A program made the position numbers and the translations under genes. Positions 24,992 to 34,493 of a stretch of DNA of 64,000 nt are shown here, in pieces (the first letter of the stretch is position 1; each line of letters starts with the position of its first letter). The stretch spans positions 5,802 through 69,801 of the forward strand of contig JAHAZA010000010.1 of assembly GCA_018385415.1 (NCBI GenBank), written 5' to 3'. Source of the DNA: Treponema sp. (lineage in GTDB: Bacteria; Spirochaetota; Spirochaetia; Treponematales; Treponemataceae). A model generated the notes under the pieces. That model saw only the letters and a program-made list of their open reading frames with translations. It did not search any database and had not been told where the DNA came from.

Positions 24992-25768
24992 TTACTTTGA
25001 TTTTCGCTTTCTCTTTTTAAGGCTCAGCTTTACGCCTGCCTGATTTGTTATTTCCTCAATCATCTGTTCGGCTTCTGAAGTGAGCTGTCCTTTTAACCTT
25101 GCCTGAGCGATCAAATCTGGTCGATTAGCCAAAGTTTTTTCAAGGCGCTTTTTCAGCCGCCACTTTCGGATTTTTTCGTGGTTGCCGGATAACAAAACAT
25201 CCGGAACTTCCATGTCCTTGTACACTGGTGGACGTGTGTACTGTGGATACTCCAAAAGTCCGTCGCTGTAACTTTCTTCATCCAGGCTTTCTGAACTGAT
25301 TACTCCGTCTATCAATCGATACACTGTATCAATAATAACCGTTGCACTCACTTCTCCGCTGGACATTACATAGTCTCCGATTGAAATCTCATCATCAACA
25401 TAGTAATCAATAATTCTCTGGTCAATACCTTCGTATCTTCCGCAGACAATTACAAGTTCGTCTTTGCGACTAAGTTCCAACGCTTTACTCTGTGTAAACT
25501 GCTTACCACTTGGTGTTACATAAATAACATGCTTGCGGCTAGCCTTTACGCTGTCAAGCGCGCGTCCCAGAGGCTCAGTCATCATTAACTGTCCTGCGCC
25601 TCCTCCATACGGACTGTCATCACAAGTATGGTGCTTATCAGTAGCAAAATCTCTGATATTCACCAGATCGTAGGCAATAATTCCCTTTTCTACCGCCTTG
25701 GCCATGATTGAGTTTTCAAAAAAAGCCTGTGGTATCTGAGGAAATAAGGTCAGCACTGTAAATTTCAT
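24992..25768 (-). CDS. trmD: tRNA (guanine37-N1)-methyltransferase TrmD
   Basis: A 258-residue SPOUT methyltransferase that makes m1G37 in tRNAs and so prevents frameshifting. The trefoil-knot motifs are present: [24 protein letters not shown] and [10 protein letters not shown]. The C-terminal helical domain ends in a very basic tail ([10 protein letters not shown]). It lies in the conserved order rpsP-khpA-rimM-trmD-rplS, 4 bases after rimM. Confidence 0.96.
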   Translation of the reverse strand: MKFTVLTLFPQIPQAFFENSIMAKAVEKGIIAYDLVNIRDFATDKHHTCDDSPYGGGAGQLMMTEPLGRALDSVKASRKHVIYVTPSGKQFTQSKALELSRKDELVIVCGRYEGIDQRIIDYYVDDEISIGDYVMSSGEVSATVIIDTVYRLIDGVISSESLDEESYSDGLLEYPQYTRPPVYKDMEVPDVLLSGNHEKIRKWRLKKRLEKTLANRPDLIAQARLKGQLTSEAEQMIEEITNQAGVKLSLKKRKRKSK

Positions 25769-25772
25769 GGAA

Positions 25773-26375
25773 TTACTCCAGAATCCAGAGGTGCATCAGC
25801 TGTATTGTTCCGGTTTTCATATCAACTTTTCCTATATGTTCCTTGTTGAGTGGAACCAGTACCTTGCGGGGATTACCCGAAGCTGTCTTTTTGATATTAT
25901 CTGCCAGAATATTGCAACTCTCGGAAAGGGAAACCTCTAAGAGATCACCTGCTCCGCCTTCCAATACGTCTGTAATAGTACCTATTTCTATAAGTCCGGC
26001 ATTCTCACCGGCCAATCCGTCTTTGCTCTCATAAACAAGAGTACATTTTACTAAGTCTGCAACATACCATTCGTCTTTTCCCAAAGGCGCCGCATACTTA
26101 CGAGAAACTCTAATATCCCAACCGTTGAACTTTTTAGCTTCTTCGGGGGTATTAATGCCCTCTAATTTCATATATAAGGTGGAATTTGCAGCTTTAGCAG
26201 ATTCAACTTTGAATCCCCTTGTCTGTTCTCCGTTCCTTAAAGTAACTTCTTTTAACGCTTCAATATGCTCGTAATAACCAGAAGCACTTTCTACTTTAAA
26301 TTCACCCGTAAGCCCATGGGCTCCACGAACGAAACCAACTGTTAATTGATCATCAAGATTAACATTAAATGCCAT
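25773..26375 (-). CDS. rimM: Ribosome maturation factor RimM
   Basis: A 200-residue 30S assembly factor. The N-terminal RimM beta-barrel (LTVGFVRGAHGLTGEFKV, then LYMKLEGINTPEEA) is followed by a PRC-barrel domain (about 100-195, DEWYVADLVKC and VLVPLNKEHI). It binds S19 and helps 16S maturation. It sits 8 bases after khpA with a poor ribosome site, so it may depend on translational coupling. Confidence 0.94.
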   Translation of the reverse strand: MAFNVNLDDQLTVGFVRGAHGLTGEFKVESASGYYEHIEALKEVTLRNGEQTRGFKVESAKAANSTLYMKLEGINTPEEAKKFNGWDIRVSRKYAAPLGKDEWYVADLVKCTLVYESKDGLAGENAGLIEIGTITDVLEGGAGDLLEVSLSESCNILADNIKKTASGNPRKVLVPLNKEHIGKVDMKTGTIQLMHLWILE

Positions 26376-26383
26376 TAGTACGA

Positions 26384-26617
26384 CTAGTCCAGAATTTCCA
26401 GGCTATAACGCTTACCGTCTTTGCTTCCAGAAGCACTCAATACTGTGCGCAACGCTTTAGCAATACGACCGTACTTGCCTATTACCTTTCCAATATCGCC
26501 TTCAGCTACTCTAAGCTCCAATACAGGACCTCTTTCACCTTCGGTTTCATTTACAGAAACTGCATCAGGATCATCGACCAACGATTTTGCAATGTATTCA
26601 ATCAGGTCTTTTTCCAT
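26384..26617 (-). CDS. khpA: KH-domain RNA-binding protein KhpA
   Basis: A 77-residue single-KH protein. The GxxG loop is visible in KVIGKYGRIAKALR, and the start KDLIEYIAKSLVDDPDAV is typical of the family. KhpA usually pairs with KhpB (Jag/EloR) and binds RNA. It is encoded in the usual place between rpsP and rimM. Confidence 0.94.
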   Translation of the reverse strand: MEKDLIEYIAKSLVDDPDAVSVNETEGERGPVLELRVAEGDIGKVIGKYGRIAKALRTVLSASGSKDGKRYSLEILD

Positions 26618-26634
26618 TTACATGCTCCCGTAAA

Positions 26635-26895
26635 TTATTTTGACTGTCCGTTTTTAGCCAAGCCTTTCTTGTTCATCAATTTTGCAACGATGTCAGTAGG
26701 CTGAGCACCAACGCCGATCCAATACTTAATGCGATCTTCTTTGATAGCTACTTGGTTGCCTTCTTTTTCAATAGGCTGGTATGTACCGATTTCTTCGATA
26801 CAACGACCATCGCGTGGTTCGCGAGAATCCATTACTACGATACGGTAGCAAGGACGTTTTGCAGCACCAAATCTCTTAAGTCTGATTTTAACCAC
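26635..26895 (-). CDS. rpsP: Ribosomal protein S16
   Basis: An 86-residue small-subunit protein with the classic opening [20 protein letters not shown] and the middle IEEIGTYQP. It starts with GTG, preceded by GGAGG. First gene of the five-gene translation operon. Confidence 0.96.
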   Translation of the reverse strand: MVKIRLKRFGAAKRPCYRIVVMDSREPRDGRCIEEIGTYQPIEKEGNQVAIKEDRIKYWIGVGAQPTDIVAKLMNKKGLAKNGQSK

Positions 26896-27231
26896 TTTGA
26901 TTTACCTCCATAGAACTCGAGCTGGATTGAGTCAAGTCCTAATATAAACAATTCTACACAATACAGTGTGAATTCATAATATATAGAAAAAAAGTAGGTT
27001 AGTCAATGCAACAAGGGAATTTAACCTTATGGATATTCTTAACATAAAGATAAATAGTCTGATTGTCAGAGAGGCTTAAAGAAACAAGTTTAATACTGTT
27101 TTCTGCAAATCGAAAAGAATTGTTAAACTGTCCCGCTTTTTCAATCGTTTCATGTTGAAATTACAGAAGAACTTTCTTACCCTTGAAAATTCCCAACTTA
27201 AACAATAACATTACATCAGAGGGGGAATTAC
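26896..27231. other. 336-bp gap with divergent promoters
   Basis: The left part holds the leader of rpsP, with a TATATT-like -10 on the minus strand and a small ACAC...GTGT inverted repeat near 26957. The right part leads to the methyltransferase at 27232, whose ribosome site is GAGGGGG. No RNA gene or further coding sequence was recognised. Confidence 0.5.
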
Positions 27232-27987
27232 ATGTTAAAAAAACAGGAATGGTTTGAAAGCGAAGAATTCTGGAAAAATTACGGACCTATTATGTTTGAC
27301 GGAAGTCATTGGGCCGAAGCACCAGGAATTGCAGAAGCTGTATGTAAAATTGCAGGCTTGTCAAAAGGCTGTTCTATTCTTGAAGCTGGCTGCGGACCAG
27401 GACGCGTTGCTGTAGAATTTGCACTTTTAGGACTTGATGTAACAGGTGTTGACTTAATTCAATCAGAGCTTGATGCCGCAAAAGAAACAGCAGATGCAGA
27501 AAATGTAAAACTAAATCTTATAAAAGCAGATTTAAGAGATTTTACTACAGAAAAGAAGTTTGACTGTGCAGTAAATCTTTATACATCCTTCGGCTACTGC
27601 GAATCCATTGAGGACGATCTAAAAATCTTAAAAAGAATATGTGACTCATTAAAAGATGATGGTTTCTTTATCCTTGAATGTACAAGTAGAGAAATCGCTG
27701 TTCAGTACTTTACTGAAGGAGAATGGTTTGAACGAGCAGGAAAAACTGTTCTTACACAGTTTTCGGTTGAAGGTGCCTGGGAAGGTCTAAGATCAAAATG
27801 GATTTTAATTGATAACAACACTGGCAGAAGAATTGAACATGAATTTGTTCAGCGTCTTTATTCTGCAATTGAATTAAAACGAATGATGATTGCAGCAGGA
27901 TTCAAAACTGCAGAAATTTACGGCGACTTCAACTTTGCACCATACAATCAAAATGCAAAAACAATGGTTATCATTGCTAGAAAATAA
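27232..27987 (+). CDS. Class I SAM-dependent methyltransferase
   Basis: A 251-residue methyltransferase. Motif I is ILEAGCGPGRVAVEFA (about residues 44-59), followed by GVDLIQSELDAA and the motif III/IV region (DCAVNLYTSFGYC). The N-terminus and the substrate region resemble UbiE/Methyltransf_25 relatives acting on small molecules; the substrate cannot be told. It starts behind a strong GAGGGGG site. The gene at 28012 follows after 24 bases. Confidence 0.85.
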   Translation: MLKKQEWFESEEFWKNYGPIMFDGSHWAEAPGIAEAVCKIAGLSKGCSILEAGCGPGRVAVEFALLGLDVTGVDLIQSELDAAKETADAENVKLNLIKADLRDFTTEKKFDCAVNLYTSFGYCESIEDDLKILKRICDSLKDDGFFILECTSREIAVQYFTEGEWFERAGKTVLTQFSVEGAWEGLRSKWILIDNNTGRRIEHEFVQRLYSAIELKRMMIAAGFKTAEIYGDFNFAPYNQNAKTMVIIARK

Positions 27988-28011
27988 ACTGACACACAAA
28001 GGATTTTCAAA

Positions 28012-28500
28012 ATGAAAAAAACAAATGCAATGCGCATCTTAGATAAACTTAATATTTCATATGAGGCATCTGAATATGATGATGACAGTGAACACAAACT
28101 TGAACACGGAGCTGCAGCAATGACAGCCCAAAAGCTTGGTGTAAATCCTGAACAGGTTTTCAAAACAATCGTATTCAAGTCTGATTCAAAAGAAGTACTT
28201 GTATTCTGTCAGTCAGCAGTTTCAGAAATTAACCTGAAAAAAGCCCGCACAGTTGCAGGGGTTAAAGAAGTTACACCTGTCAAAGAGCAGGAATTGCTTG
28301 GTCTTACAGGTTACATTCGTGGCGGATGTTCTCCTTTAGGTATGAAAAAACAGTACAGGACTTTTATTGACGAAAGTGCATTGCTTCAGGATGTTATCTG
28401 TGTAAGTGCGGGCGTTCGCGGTACTCAATTAAAGTTGAGTCCTCAGGATCTGATAAAGGCAACAGAAGCAACGGTCTGCGATTTAGTTTTAGAAAAGTAA
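28012..28500 (+). CDS. ybaK: YbaK/EbsC family Cys-tRNA(Pro) deacylase
   Basis: A 162-residue editing-domain protein that removes Cys wrongly attached to tRNA-Pro. It shows the YbaK layout: KTNAMRILDKLNI, QVFKTIVFKSD, the conserved GYIRGGCSPLGMKK and SAGVRGTQLKLSPQDL. The active-site Lys (in FKTIVF) is present. Paired with the methyltransferase and followed by a terminator. Confidence 0.92.
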   Translation: MKKTNAMRILDKLNISYEASEYDDDSEHKLEHGAAAMTAQKLGVNPEQVFKTIVFKSDSKEVLVFCQSAVSEINLKKARTVAGVKEVTPVKEQELLGLTGYIRGGCSPLGMKKQYRTFIDESALLQDVICVSAGVRGTQLKLSPQDLIKATEATVCDLVLEK

Positions 28501-28518
28501 AATATAATATGTAAAAAA

Positions 28519-28562
28519 AATCTTGAAGGTAAATGTTTTTTTTACTTTCAGGATTTTTTTTT
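28519..28562 (+). terminator. Terminator after ybaK
   Basis: AATCTTGAAGGTAAA and TTTACTTTCAGGATT form a mostly paired stem, followed by an 8-9 T run. Confidence 0.75.
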
Positions 28563-28564
28563 AT

Positions 28565-29764
28565 TTATACGGATTCTTTACCAGCTTTTGATTCGAGCCA
28601 TTGAAAAGCCGTTAAGTTATTATAAAATTTTGTTTCAATACCATTTCCGTCTGCAAGTTCTGGAACACCAAATATTTTGTCAAGAACAAGAATTGCAGCT
28701 CCTTCTGAAACAACATTTTCTGTTACAGATGCACTTGTTACCAAAGAAGTTTTATTTGGTTCATAAGGCCAGAGGTAAGCAATATCTTCCCTAATATAAT
28801 TAAGAAGCTCGGCGCTTGCTTTTTTTTCAATTCCACCAACATAAACCACATCGAGATTCAATGTATTTACAAGAAAGGCAATATTCTGTGCCAGTTCCTT
28901 AAAAATTCCATTAACAGAGCTATCTGATAATTTTTCAATTGTTGCTGCTCCATTTACAAACTGATTCTGACTTGTAGGATTCCACAGCATACTTCTAAAT
29001 TCTCCGGCAGTCGAATTTGCGCCATGATAAATTTTCCCGTTAAGAACAAATCCAAAACCGACAGAAATATTTCGAGGGGAATTTTTTACGGGCTGCTGTG
29101 GTCGATGCTGGACAAGAACATACATCATGTTTTTTTCTGTTGTTGATGTACGCCATATCATTTTTTCTGTATAACAGCAGCACCGGGCATCATTATCAAA
29201 GAAAACAGGAAGTTTTGTAATTTCTTCAGCTTTCTTAATAAAATCAACAGGTTCGTAAATCATCAATGGAATCGACTGATTAATCGTTCCCTGTTCAACA
29301 TCAATCAATGCAGGAAGTCCAACTCCAATGCCAAGAAGAATTCTTTTTTTTGCTTTTGCTTCTTTTTTTACAATTTGAAATACCTTCTCAAAAAATCCCA
29401 TAAGACCAAGAGCTGCATATTCATCTGTATTAATTGCTTCAGAATATGTAAAGACTATTTCACCGTTAATACTTACTAAGGAACAATTAAAATTCTGTGG
29501 ATTGATTTCAATTCCGCCAACCACAGCAAATTCTTTATTTAATTCGAGAAAAATCGGTTTACGTCCACCTTGAGGTCCAGACTCTCCAGCTTCAGCTTCG
29601 CGAATAATTCCCATGGATGAAAGCTCTGATGTTATTTTTGTAACAGTAGATTTGTCCATTCCAAGGCATGTAGCAATATCTACACGGCTGATTTTTTTCT
29701 CAAGCCAAATTAATCTCAGTATGCGGGAAATGTTAATTTCTGAAAGGGAATTTAAAACTCTCAT
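28565..29764 (-). CDS. ROK family transcriptional regulator
   Basis: A 399-residue NagC/XylR-type protein. Residues about 10-70 form a winged helix (SRVDIATCLGMDKSTVTKITSEL); the rest is a ROK sugar-kinase-like domain. The ROK zinc motif (CxCGxxGCxE) is not seen, the ATP-binding DxGxT is degraded (VGGIEINPQNFN), and GxGVG appears as GIGVGLPAL. It is therefore probably a sugar-responsive repressor without kinase activity. The effector is unknown. It is predicted leaderless: the promoter ends 6 bases before the ATG. Confidence 0.85.
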   Translation of the reverse strand: MRVLNSLSEINISRILRLIWLEKKISRVDIATCLGMDKSTVTKITSELSSMGIIREAEAGESGPQGGRKPIFLELNKEFAVVGGIEINPQNFNCSLVSINGEIVFTYSEAINTDEYAALGLMGFFEKVFQIVKKEAKAKKRILLGIGVGLPALIDVEQGTINQSIPLMIYEPVDFIKKAEEITKLPVFFDNDARCCCYTEKMIWRTSTTEKNMMYVLVQHRPQQPVKNSPRNISVGFGFVLNGKIYHGANSTAGEFRSMLWNPTSQNQFVNGAATIEKLSDSSVNGIFKELAQNIAFLVNTLNLDVVYVGGIEKKASAELLNYIREDIAYLWPYEPNKTSLVTSASVTENVVSEGAAILVLDKIFGVPELADGNGIETKFYNNLTAFQWLESKAGKESV

Positions 29765-29770
29765 ATTAAC

Positions 29771-29799
29771 ATTTTATTTTAGTTTATTGATTTTTTCAA
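29771..29799 (-). promoter_or_regulatory. Promoter for leaderless ROK regulator
   Basis: Minus strand: TTGAAA, 17-bp spacer, TAAAAT, then 6 bases to the ATG at 29764. Confidence 0.65.
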
Positions 29800-29804
29800 C
29801 CAAT

Positions 29805-30587
29805 CTATTTATTTAACATTATTGCTGTAAGCATGTGATCAGTTGTAGACTTTGTCCGTCGGAAGGAGCACAGATAATCAGATTCGATTGTACACCGATT
29901 TACAGAGAAAATATTTGAACATTTAACATCAGCTTTTAATAAAGTGATTTCTATGGCTTTTTTCAAATCAAGATAATATTTTTCTGAATTTTTCTGAACA
30001 AAAATTTCCTTTATGTTATCTTTGAAATGAGCTGAAAACTGATCAATTAAATCTTGTCCGACTTCATAACAGTTTTCACAGGCACAAGGCCCAATTACCA
30101 CCATCAGATCTTCAGGCTTTGTGGAATACTGGGCTGCCATAGCATCAATTGTTTTCCTTACAATTTCTTTACAAGTTCCTTTCCAGCCACTATGACTTAA
30201 ACCTATTGCTTTTTTTACAGGATCTAGAAAATAAACAGGAACACAATCTGCCTCAAATGAACACAGCAAAAGATTTGTTTCATTTGTGATAATTCCATCA
30301 TAATCCTGAATATTTGTAGGAATTATAATTCCTTCACCACCATTTTCTTTTTTCATTACACGAATGTTGTCAGTATGAGTCTGATAAGTTGTACACATGT
30401 CAGTCATGGTAACACCTAATTGCTTTGACAAAAGTTCATAGCTGCTCTTCCATGGAGGGTTACCATACTTCCACGCTGATATATGATTTGTTGTATAGAA
30501 CGCTGAAACAAGATTTGTTTTTTCCAATTCATAAATTCTATAAAGTTCTACATCTTTTTTTTCAAAAATAGATTCTGTATAAATCAT
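29805..30587 (-). CDS. pgeF: PgeF/YfiH family purine nucleoside phosphorylase-like protein
   Basis: A 260-residue laccase-domain (DUF152) protein. The zinc ligand set is complete: His in YQTHTDNI, Cys in SFEADCVPVYF and His in LSHSGWKGT. Members of this family act as purine nucleoside phosphorylases or adenosine deaminases, or (PgeF) remove mis-incorporated serine from peptidoglycan precursors. The ATG overlaps the stop of the diguanylate cyclase gene by 4 bases, so the two are translated from one mRNA. Confidence 0.88.
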   Translation of the reverse strand: MIYTESIFEKKDVELYRIYELEKTNLVSAFYTTNHISAWKYGNPPWKSSYELLSKQLGVTMTDMCTTYQTHTDNIRVMKKENGGEGIIIPTNIQDYDGIITNETNLLLCSFEADCVPVYFLDPVKKAIGLSHSGWKGTCKEIVRKTIDAMAAQYSTKPEDLMVVIGPCACENCYEVGQDLIDQFSAHFKDNIKEIFVQKNSEKYYLDLKKAIEITLLKADVKCSNIFSVNRCTIESDYLCSFRRTKSTTDHMLTAIMLNK

Positions 30588-32764
30588 AATGTATTATCAA
30601 TTGCAATTTTAATTCCATCTCTTCCACTATTTTTTACATCGTAAAGAGATTTATCCGCCATATCCAAGGATCTTTGCAAATCTCTGGACTTTGTTATATA
30701 TCCACCCATACTACAGGTTGTATAATAATACTTTCCTCTGGCAAGTTTTTCTATCTGTTCAACAATTTGTTTTCCAAAATTTTCAACTTCAGTAGCTGTA
30801 GACATCTGCTTTACAAGAATAATAAATTCATCACCACCAAATCGAACTGCAATATCACAATTTCTGCATATATGCTTTATTGCTTTTCCTACACCTTTAA
30901 GAATTTCATCTCCTTCAAGATGGCCGTGATTATCATTAATATCTTTAAATTTATCAAGATCAAAGAATAACAATGCGTAGCTTTCATCTTCATCTTTTGC
31001 TGAAAGAAATTTACTCATTATATCAAGACCTGATATTTTATTATAAATGCCTGTCAATTTATCAAATTGACTTTCATAAGCAACTTCTTCTGCAACTTCA
31101 ATTGCTAAGTCCAGCTTGTTTTGTACAATCTGACGTTCTTTTTCTTCCTGAAGCCGTTGTTGAATTTTAGCTTCAATATTTGTATACCCAAGAACAACAT
31201 GCTGAGCTTCTTGATCTTCTGGTTCAACCTTTACCCACTTTGCCTCGAATGTTTCTGGCACTTCTGTAATATGTGATTTGAACTTCTTAGTTACACTCTT
31301 TCGTCCACGAAGAACACTCTTTAATACTTCAACACTTCCAAATTCAAGAAGTTCCTCCTGCTCTTCAGGAACAACAACATTTTCAACATAAAATTTATAT
31401 GATGCTTTAAAAGGAACTGTTTCGTTATCATGAATATCAAAGAATCGTTCAACTTTTTCGTCATGACGATACACTGTAATCTGATCTTCGTTAAGATTAA
31501 TATAGTAAATACAATCGTAACCTTGTGACAATGCAGAAATAATACTTTTACGTTCTTCTTCAGTTTTATCCATTGCTTTACGTTTAAGAACTTCGCTAAA
31601 TGTAAAATAGGCAATAGTTCGAAGCATCGTAAATTCCCTTTTAAAATTATCAAAATTATATACTGTCATAATTGCAACGATAGAACCATTGTTAACAATA
31701 GGAACAGTCATAAAATTTTTAATGTGAAGTTTTTTACAGAATGAAGACAAAGATTTTGGAACATCAGGAAAAGCTATATCTGAAATATAAATTTCACCAC
31801 GCTTTTGTATAATATGATACCATTCGCTATATACATCTCTAGGAAGATTATTGATAGCTTCTGTCAGGAATCTTGCACGCCTACTGGCGTTCCAATAGAA
31901 AATATGTTCAAGATTAATTTTATCATCAGTAAATACAGAAATAAATGCATCATCAGCGTTATAATACTTTACAAGTTTTTCAAGCAGTAGAGAAATATTT
32001 TCTTCAGGAACCGATTCATAAGCAAGCAGTGAAGTACATTCATCAAGAATTGATTTAAATTTTGTATTAACAGAAGCTTGTAATTCCTGACCATGAGAAT
32101 AGGAATTTTCAAATGAATAAATCAAAAGACATGCAATAAAATATCCAATTGACAGATGTGGTTGAGCATGATCTCTATACTGAAGTAAAGATGAAATTAT
32201 TGGCAATATGGGGAATAAAATAACTGCTCTACTTATATGTTCACTTCTTTTAGTTGCAAGATAATATGAATATATTGAAATAAAGAAGCAAACGATATAG
32301 TAGATGTAATGCATCAAATATACCAGATCAATAAAAATCTGTTTATTTCTTGTATAAACGCCATCTGCAGAAATATAAAACAAATTATTTGTAAAATAAT
32401 TTTGTACAAGCAGAACTGTAATCATTAAAAGAGGAACAAAAGAAATAACTGCTATAAATATTAAATGTTTAAAAGAATCTTTACAGAAGTAGAAAATAAA
32501 AAAGGCAAAAAGAAATGCAATTCCACCAGACACAAGGTAATAAAGTGTCGTTATATCAAAAAATACTCGATCAGAAGGAATAATATCTAACGCACACAAT
32601 CCCCAGCAAAAATCTATAACACAGAATAAAATACAGGAAGCAACGAGAAAAATAAAATTTACTTTGTACTGTCCTTTTTTATAATATTTAATATGCTGGA
32701 TTAAAATAGTAGAAAAGCCGATAAAGCTTAATATACAGAACATTAGATAATGTTTATCGATCAT
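30584..32764 (-). CDS. Membrane diguanylate cyclase with GAF-like sensor
   Basis: A 726-residue signalling enzyme. About eight hydrophobic segments span residues 1-220, like the 7TM histidine-kinase sensor module. A GAF-like region (about 245-395) and a PAS-like stretch follow, then a GGDEF domain (about 560-726). The active-site motif is FGGDEF, with an intact inhibitory RxxD (RNCD) five residues upstream, so it should make c-di-GMP with product feedback. The ATG at 32764 is preferred because GGTGAG lies 7 bases before it; a GTG four codons upstream is inside that site. Confidence 0.88.
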   Translation of the reverse strand: MIDKHYLMFCILSFIGFSTILIQHIKYYKKGQYKVNFIFLVASCILFCVIDFCWGLCALDIIPSDRVFFDITTLYYLVSGGIAFLFAFFIFYFCKDSFKHLIFIAVISFVPLLMITVLLVQNYFTNNLFYISADGVYTRNKQIFIDLVYLMHYIYYIVCFFISIYSYYLATKRSEHISRAVILFPILPIISSLLQYRDHAQPHLSIGYFIACLLIYSFENSYSHGQELQASVNTKFKSILDECTSLLAYESVPEENISLLLEKLVKYYNADDAFISVFTDDKINLEHIFYWNASRRARFLTEAINNLPRDVYSEWYHIIQKRGEIYISDIAFPDVPKSLSSFCKKLHIKNFMTVPIVNNGSIVAIMTVYNFDNFKREFTMLRTIAYFTFSEVLKRKAMDKTEEERKSIISALSQGYDCIYYINLNEDQITVYRHDEKVERFFDIHDNETVPFKASYKFYVENVVVPEEQEELLEFGSVEVLKSVLRGRKSVTKKFKSHITEVPETFEAKWVKVEPEDQEAQHVVLGYTNIEAKIQQRLQEEKERQIVQNKLDLAIEVAEEVAYESQFDKLTGIYNKISGLDIMSKFLSAKDEDESYALLFFDLDKFKDINDNHGHLEGDEILKGVGKAIKHICRNCDIAVRFGGDEFIILVKQMSTATEVENFGKQIVEQIEKLARGKYYYTTCSMGGYITKSRDLQRSLDMADKSLYDVKNSGRDGIKIAIDNTL

Positions 32765-32837
32765 AAAATCTCTCACCTTTTTATAATAAATATATTATAA
32801 TTTAAGTGTTATATTTTAGTCGATAGGAAAAAGTAAG

Positions 32838-34175
32838 TTAATTATTTTTTATTTCTTCCGCCAGTTTCTGTGCATTGTTATAAAAAATACTTTCCATGTC
32901 GTCCGAAAATTCATTATTTAGAATCTCAAGATCATTCATAACCTGTTTAAGTTCATTTCTTTGGCCAAAGATTACTTCTGAATAACCAACCTCTCGAAGC
33001 TGTCTTGCTTCTTTATTTTCAATCTGGTTTACGCCATAGACAAATTCCTGTTGCGCCAGCTTATTAAGTTTATCAGAATTCAACAAAGGGAATTTCAAAT
33101 TCATGACATAATTATACTTTGGCTCAACATTTATTATACCGGCAGAATATAGAATCAATTCATACAAGGAGATTCCCATAGATGCCGCCATAGTTTCTGT
33201 CATACCGGATATACGCGAGTTAATTTCAATAATATACCACTGATTGTCACTAAACAATAAATCTACCTGAGCAATTCCTGAGAGCTTTAAAAGATTTGCA
33301 AGACGAAGCATTTCGTTTTTTAACTCTGGTATTTTATACTTTTCAGCTGTAACAGGGCCAAGTTTTACATTTTGTTTCGGACTTGTAAGACCAAACTGAT
33401 TTACGCTATTTATCAGAGGATCTGTTACAGTGTAATTTCCTTCACTACCATAAATTTCAATTCCAAATGATGGCCCTTGTAAAAATTCTTCAACAAGACG
33501 ATCACCATTATTTTTTTTGGAAAGAAGAATATGCTTCGCTTCTGCATAAGTATTTACTACATCCATTCCAAATGAAGAAAGCCCGAGGGTGTCCTTAATA
33601 ACAAGTGGAAGTTTTAGTTTTGCAATTTGAGAAAAAACACACTCTCTATAAATATTCTCCGCAATAACCAGTTTACTGCGTTCTGCATAAAACATTTCAT
33701 GGTGGACATAAACACCATCTGCACAGTTAAAATTATTCTGCTTCAGAAACTGATGAGTTCTAAATTTATCAAAACAGATTTCAGAAGTTTCAAGACTATG
33801 ACATATTGTCTTAATTTTTTTACATCTAAGCACATCAGCAATCATTGAATCTTTGATACTCATCCAATCAAATGGTTGTGTCCAATATGTAACTGCGATT
33901 GCAATATCAGGATTTTGATTACAGATTATCTCTGCCATATTTTCAACTGACGACTGAGACTGTTCAATAAAAACGTATTTCACATTCTGAGATTTTATAT
34001 CACAACCATCGTCATACAAAAACATTCCAGGTTTCTGCATTACCACTACAAATTCAAACTGAGGATATTTAGCTTTTAACATATCCCATTGAGAAGTGCA
34101 GGAAGGAAGCATTTTAAAATCCATTTTTCCTGATGCATAATGATTTGAATTTGTAGAGTAAAATACAATTTTCAT
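32838..34175 (-). CDS. ATP-grasp ligase-like protein
   Basis: A 445-residue protein with the ATP-grasp layout. A pre-domain (1-140) is followed by LPLVIKDTLGLSSFGMDVV (ATP-binding Lys and loop), VEEFLQGPSFGIEIYG (hinge) and QWYIIEINSRISGMTE (metal-binding Glu and Asn). These enzymes join a carboxylate to an amine through an acyl-phosphate, so it may make a dipeptide or modify an envelope component; the substrate is unknown. It starts 4 bases after the pspC-like stop and is likely the last gene of the PadR operon. Confidence 0.78.
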   Translation of the reverse strand: MKIVFYSTNSNHYASGKMDFKMLPSCTSQWDMLKAKYPQFEFVVVMQKPGMFLYDDGCDIKSQNVKYVFIEQSQSSVENMAEIICNQNPDIAIAVTYWTQPFDWMSIKDSMIADVLRCKKIKTICHSLETSEICFDKFRTHQFLKQNNFNCADGVYVHHEMFYAERSKLVIAENIYRECVFSQIAKLKLPLVIKDTLGLSSFGMDVVNTYAEAKHILLSKKNNGDRLVEEFLQGPSFGIEIYGSEGNYTVTDPLINSVNQFGLTSPKQNVKLGPVTAEKYKIPELKNEMLRLANLLKLSGIAQVDLLFSDNQWYIIEINSRISGMTETMAASMGISLYELILYSAGIINVEPKYNYVMNLKFPLLNSDKLNKLAQQEFVYGVNQIENKEARQLREVGYSEVIFGQRNELKQVMNDLEILNNEFSDDMESIFYNNAQKLAEEIKNN

Positions 34176-34179
34176 TTAA

Positions 34180-34485
34180 TTACTTCTCAAAATAGGAATC
34201 AAATTTATCGTCAATATCTACGGAACCATTTTCCCGTTTTGCTTTCATATTGACATATTCTTCTTCATCATCTTCTGTTTCAAACTGATCAAAATCCTCT
34301 GCAGGACGGGCAGGCATAAGAATTGCAGTCAAGATATAAATCCAAATCCCACTTGTTCCTGCAAAAACAAGAATGATAAAAATCATTCTGACGAACAACG
34401 GATCTATATTGAAATATTCTCCAAAGCCACCACAAGTTCCTGTAAAGATTTTATTTTTTGTCGATTTAAAAATTTTTTTTGCCAT
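34180..34485 (-). CDS. PspC domain membrane protein
   Basis: A 101-residue protein with a PspC domain in residues 1-60 (NKIFTGTCGGFGEYFNIDPLFVRMIF, then a membrane segment ending AILMP). An acidic cytoplasmic tail follows. PspC proteins respond to envelope stress and bind partner proteins. It lies 8 bases after the HAAS gene in a four-gene unit headed by a PadR regulator. Confidence 0.88.
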   Translation of the reverse strand: MAKKIFKSTKNKIFTGTCGGFGEYFNIDPLFVRMIFIILVFAGTSGIWIYILTAILMPARPAEDFDQFETEDDEEEYVNMKAKRENGSVDIDDKFDSYFEK

Positions 34486-34493
34486 AAGTTCAC

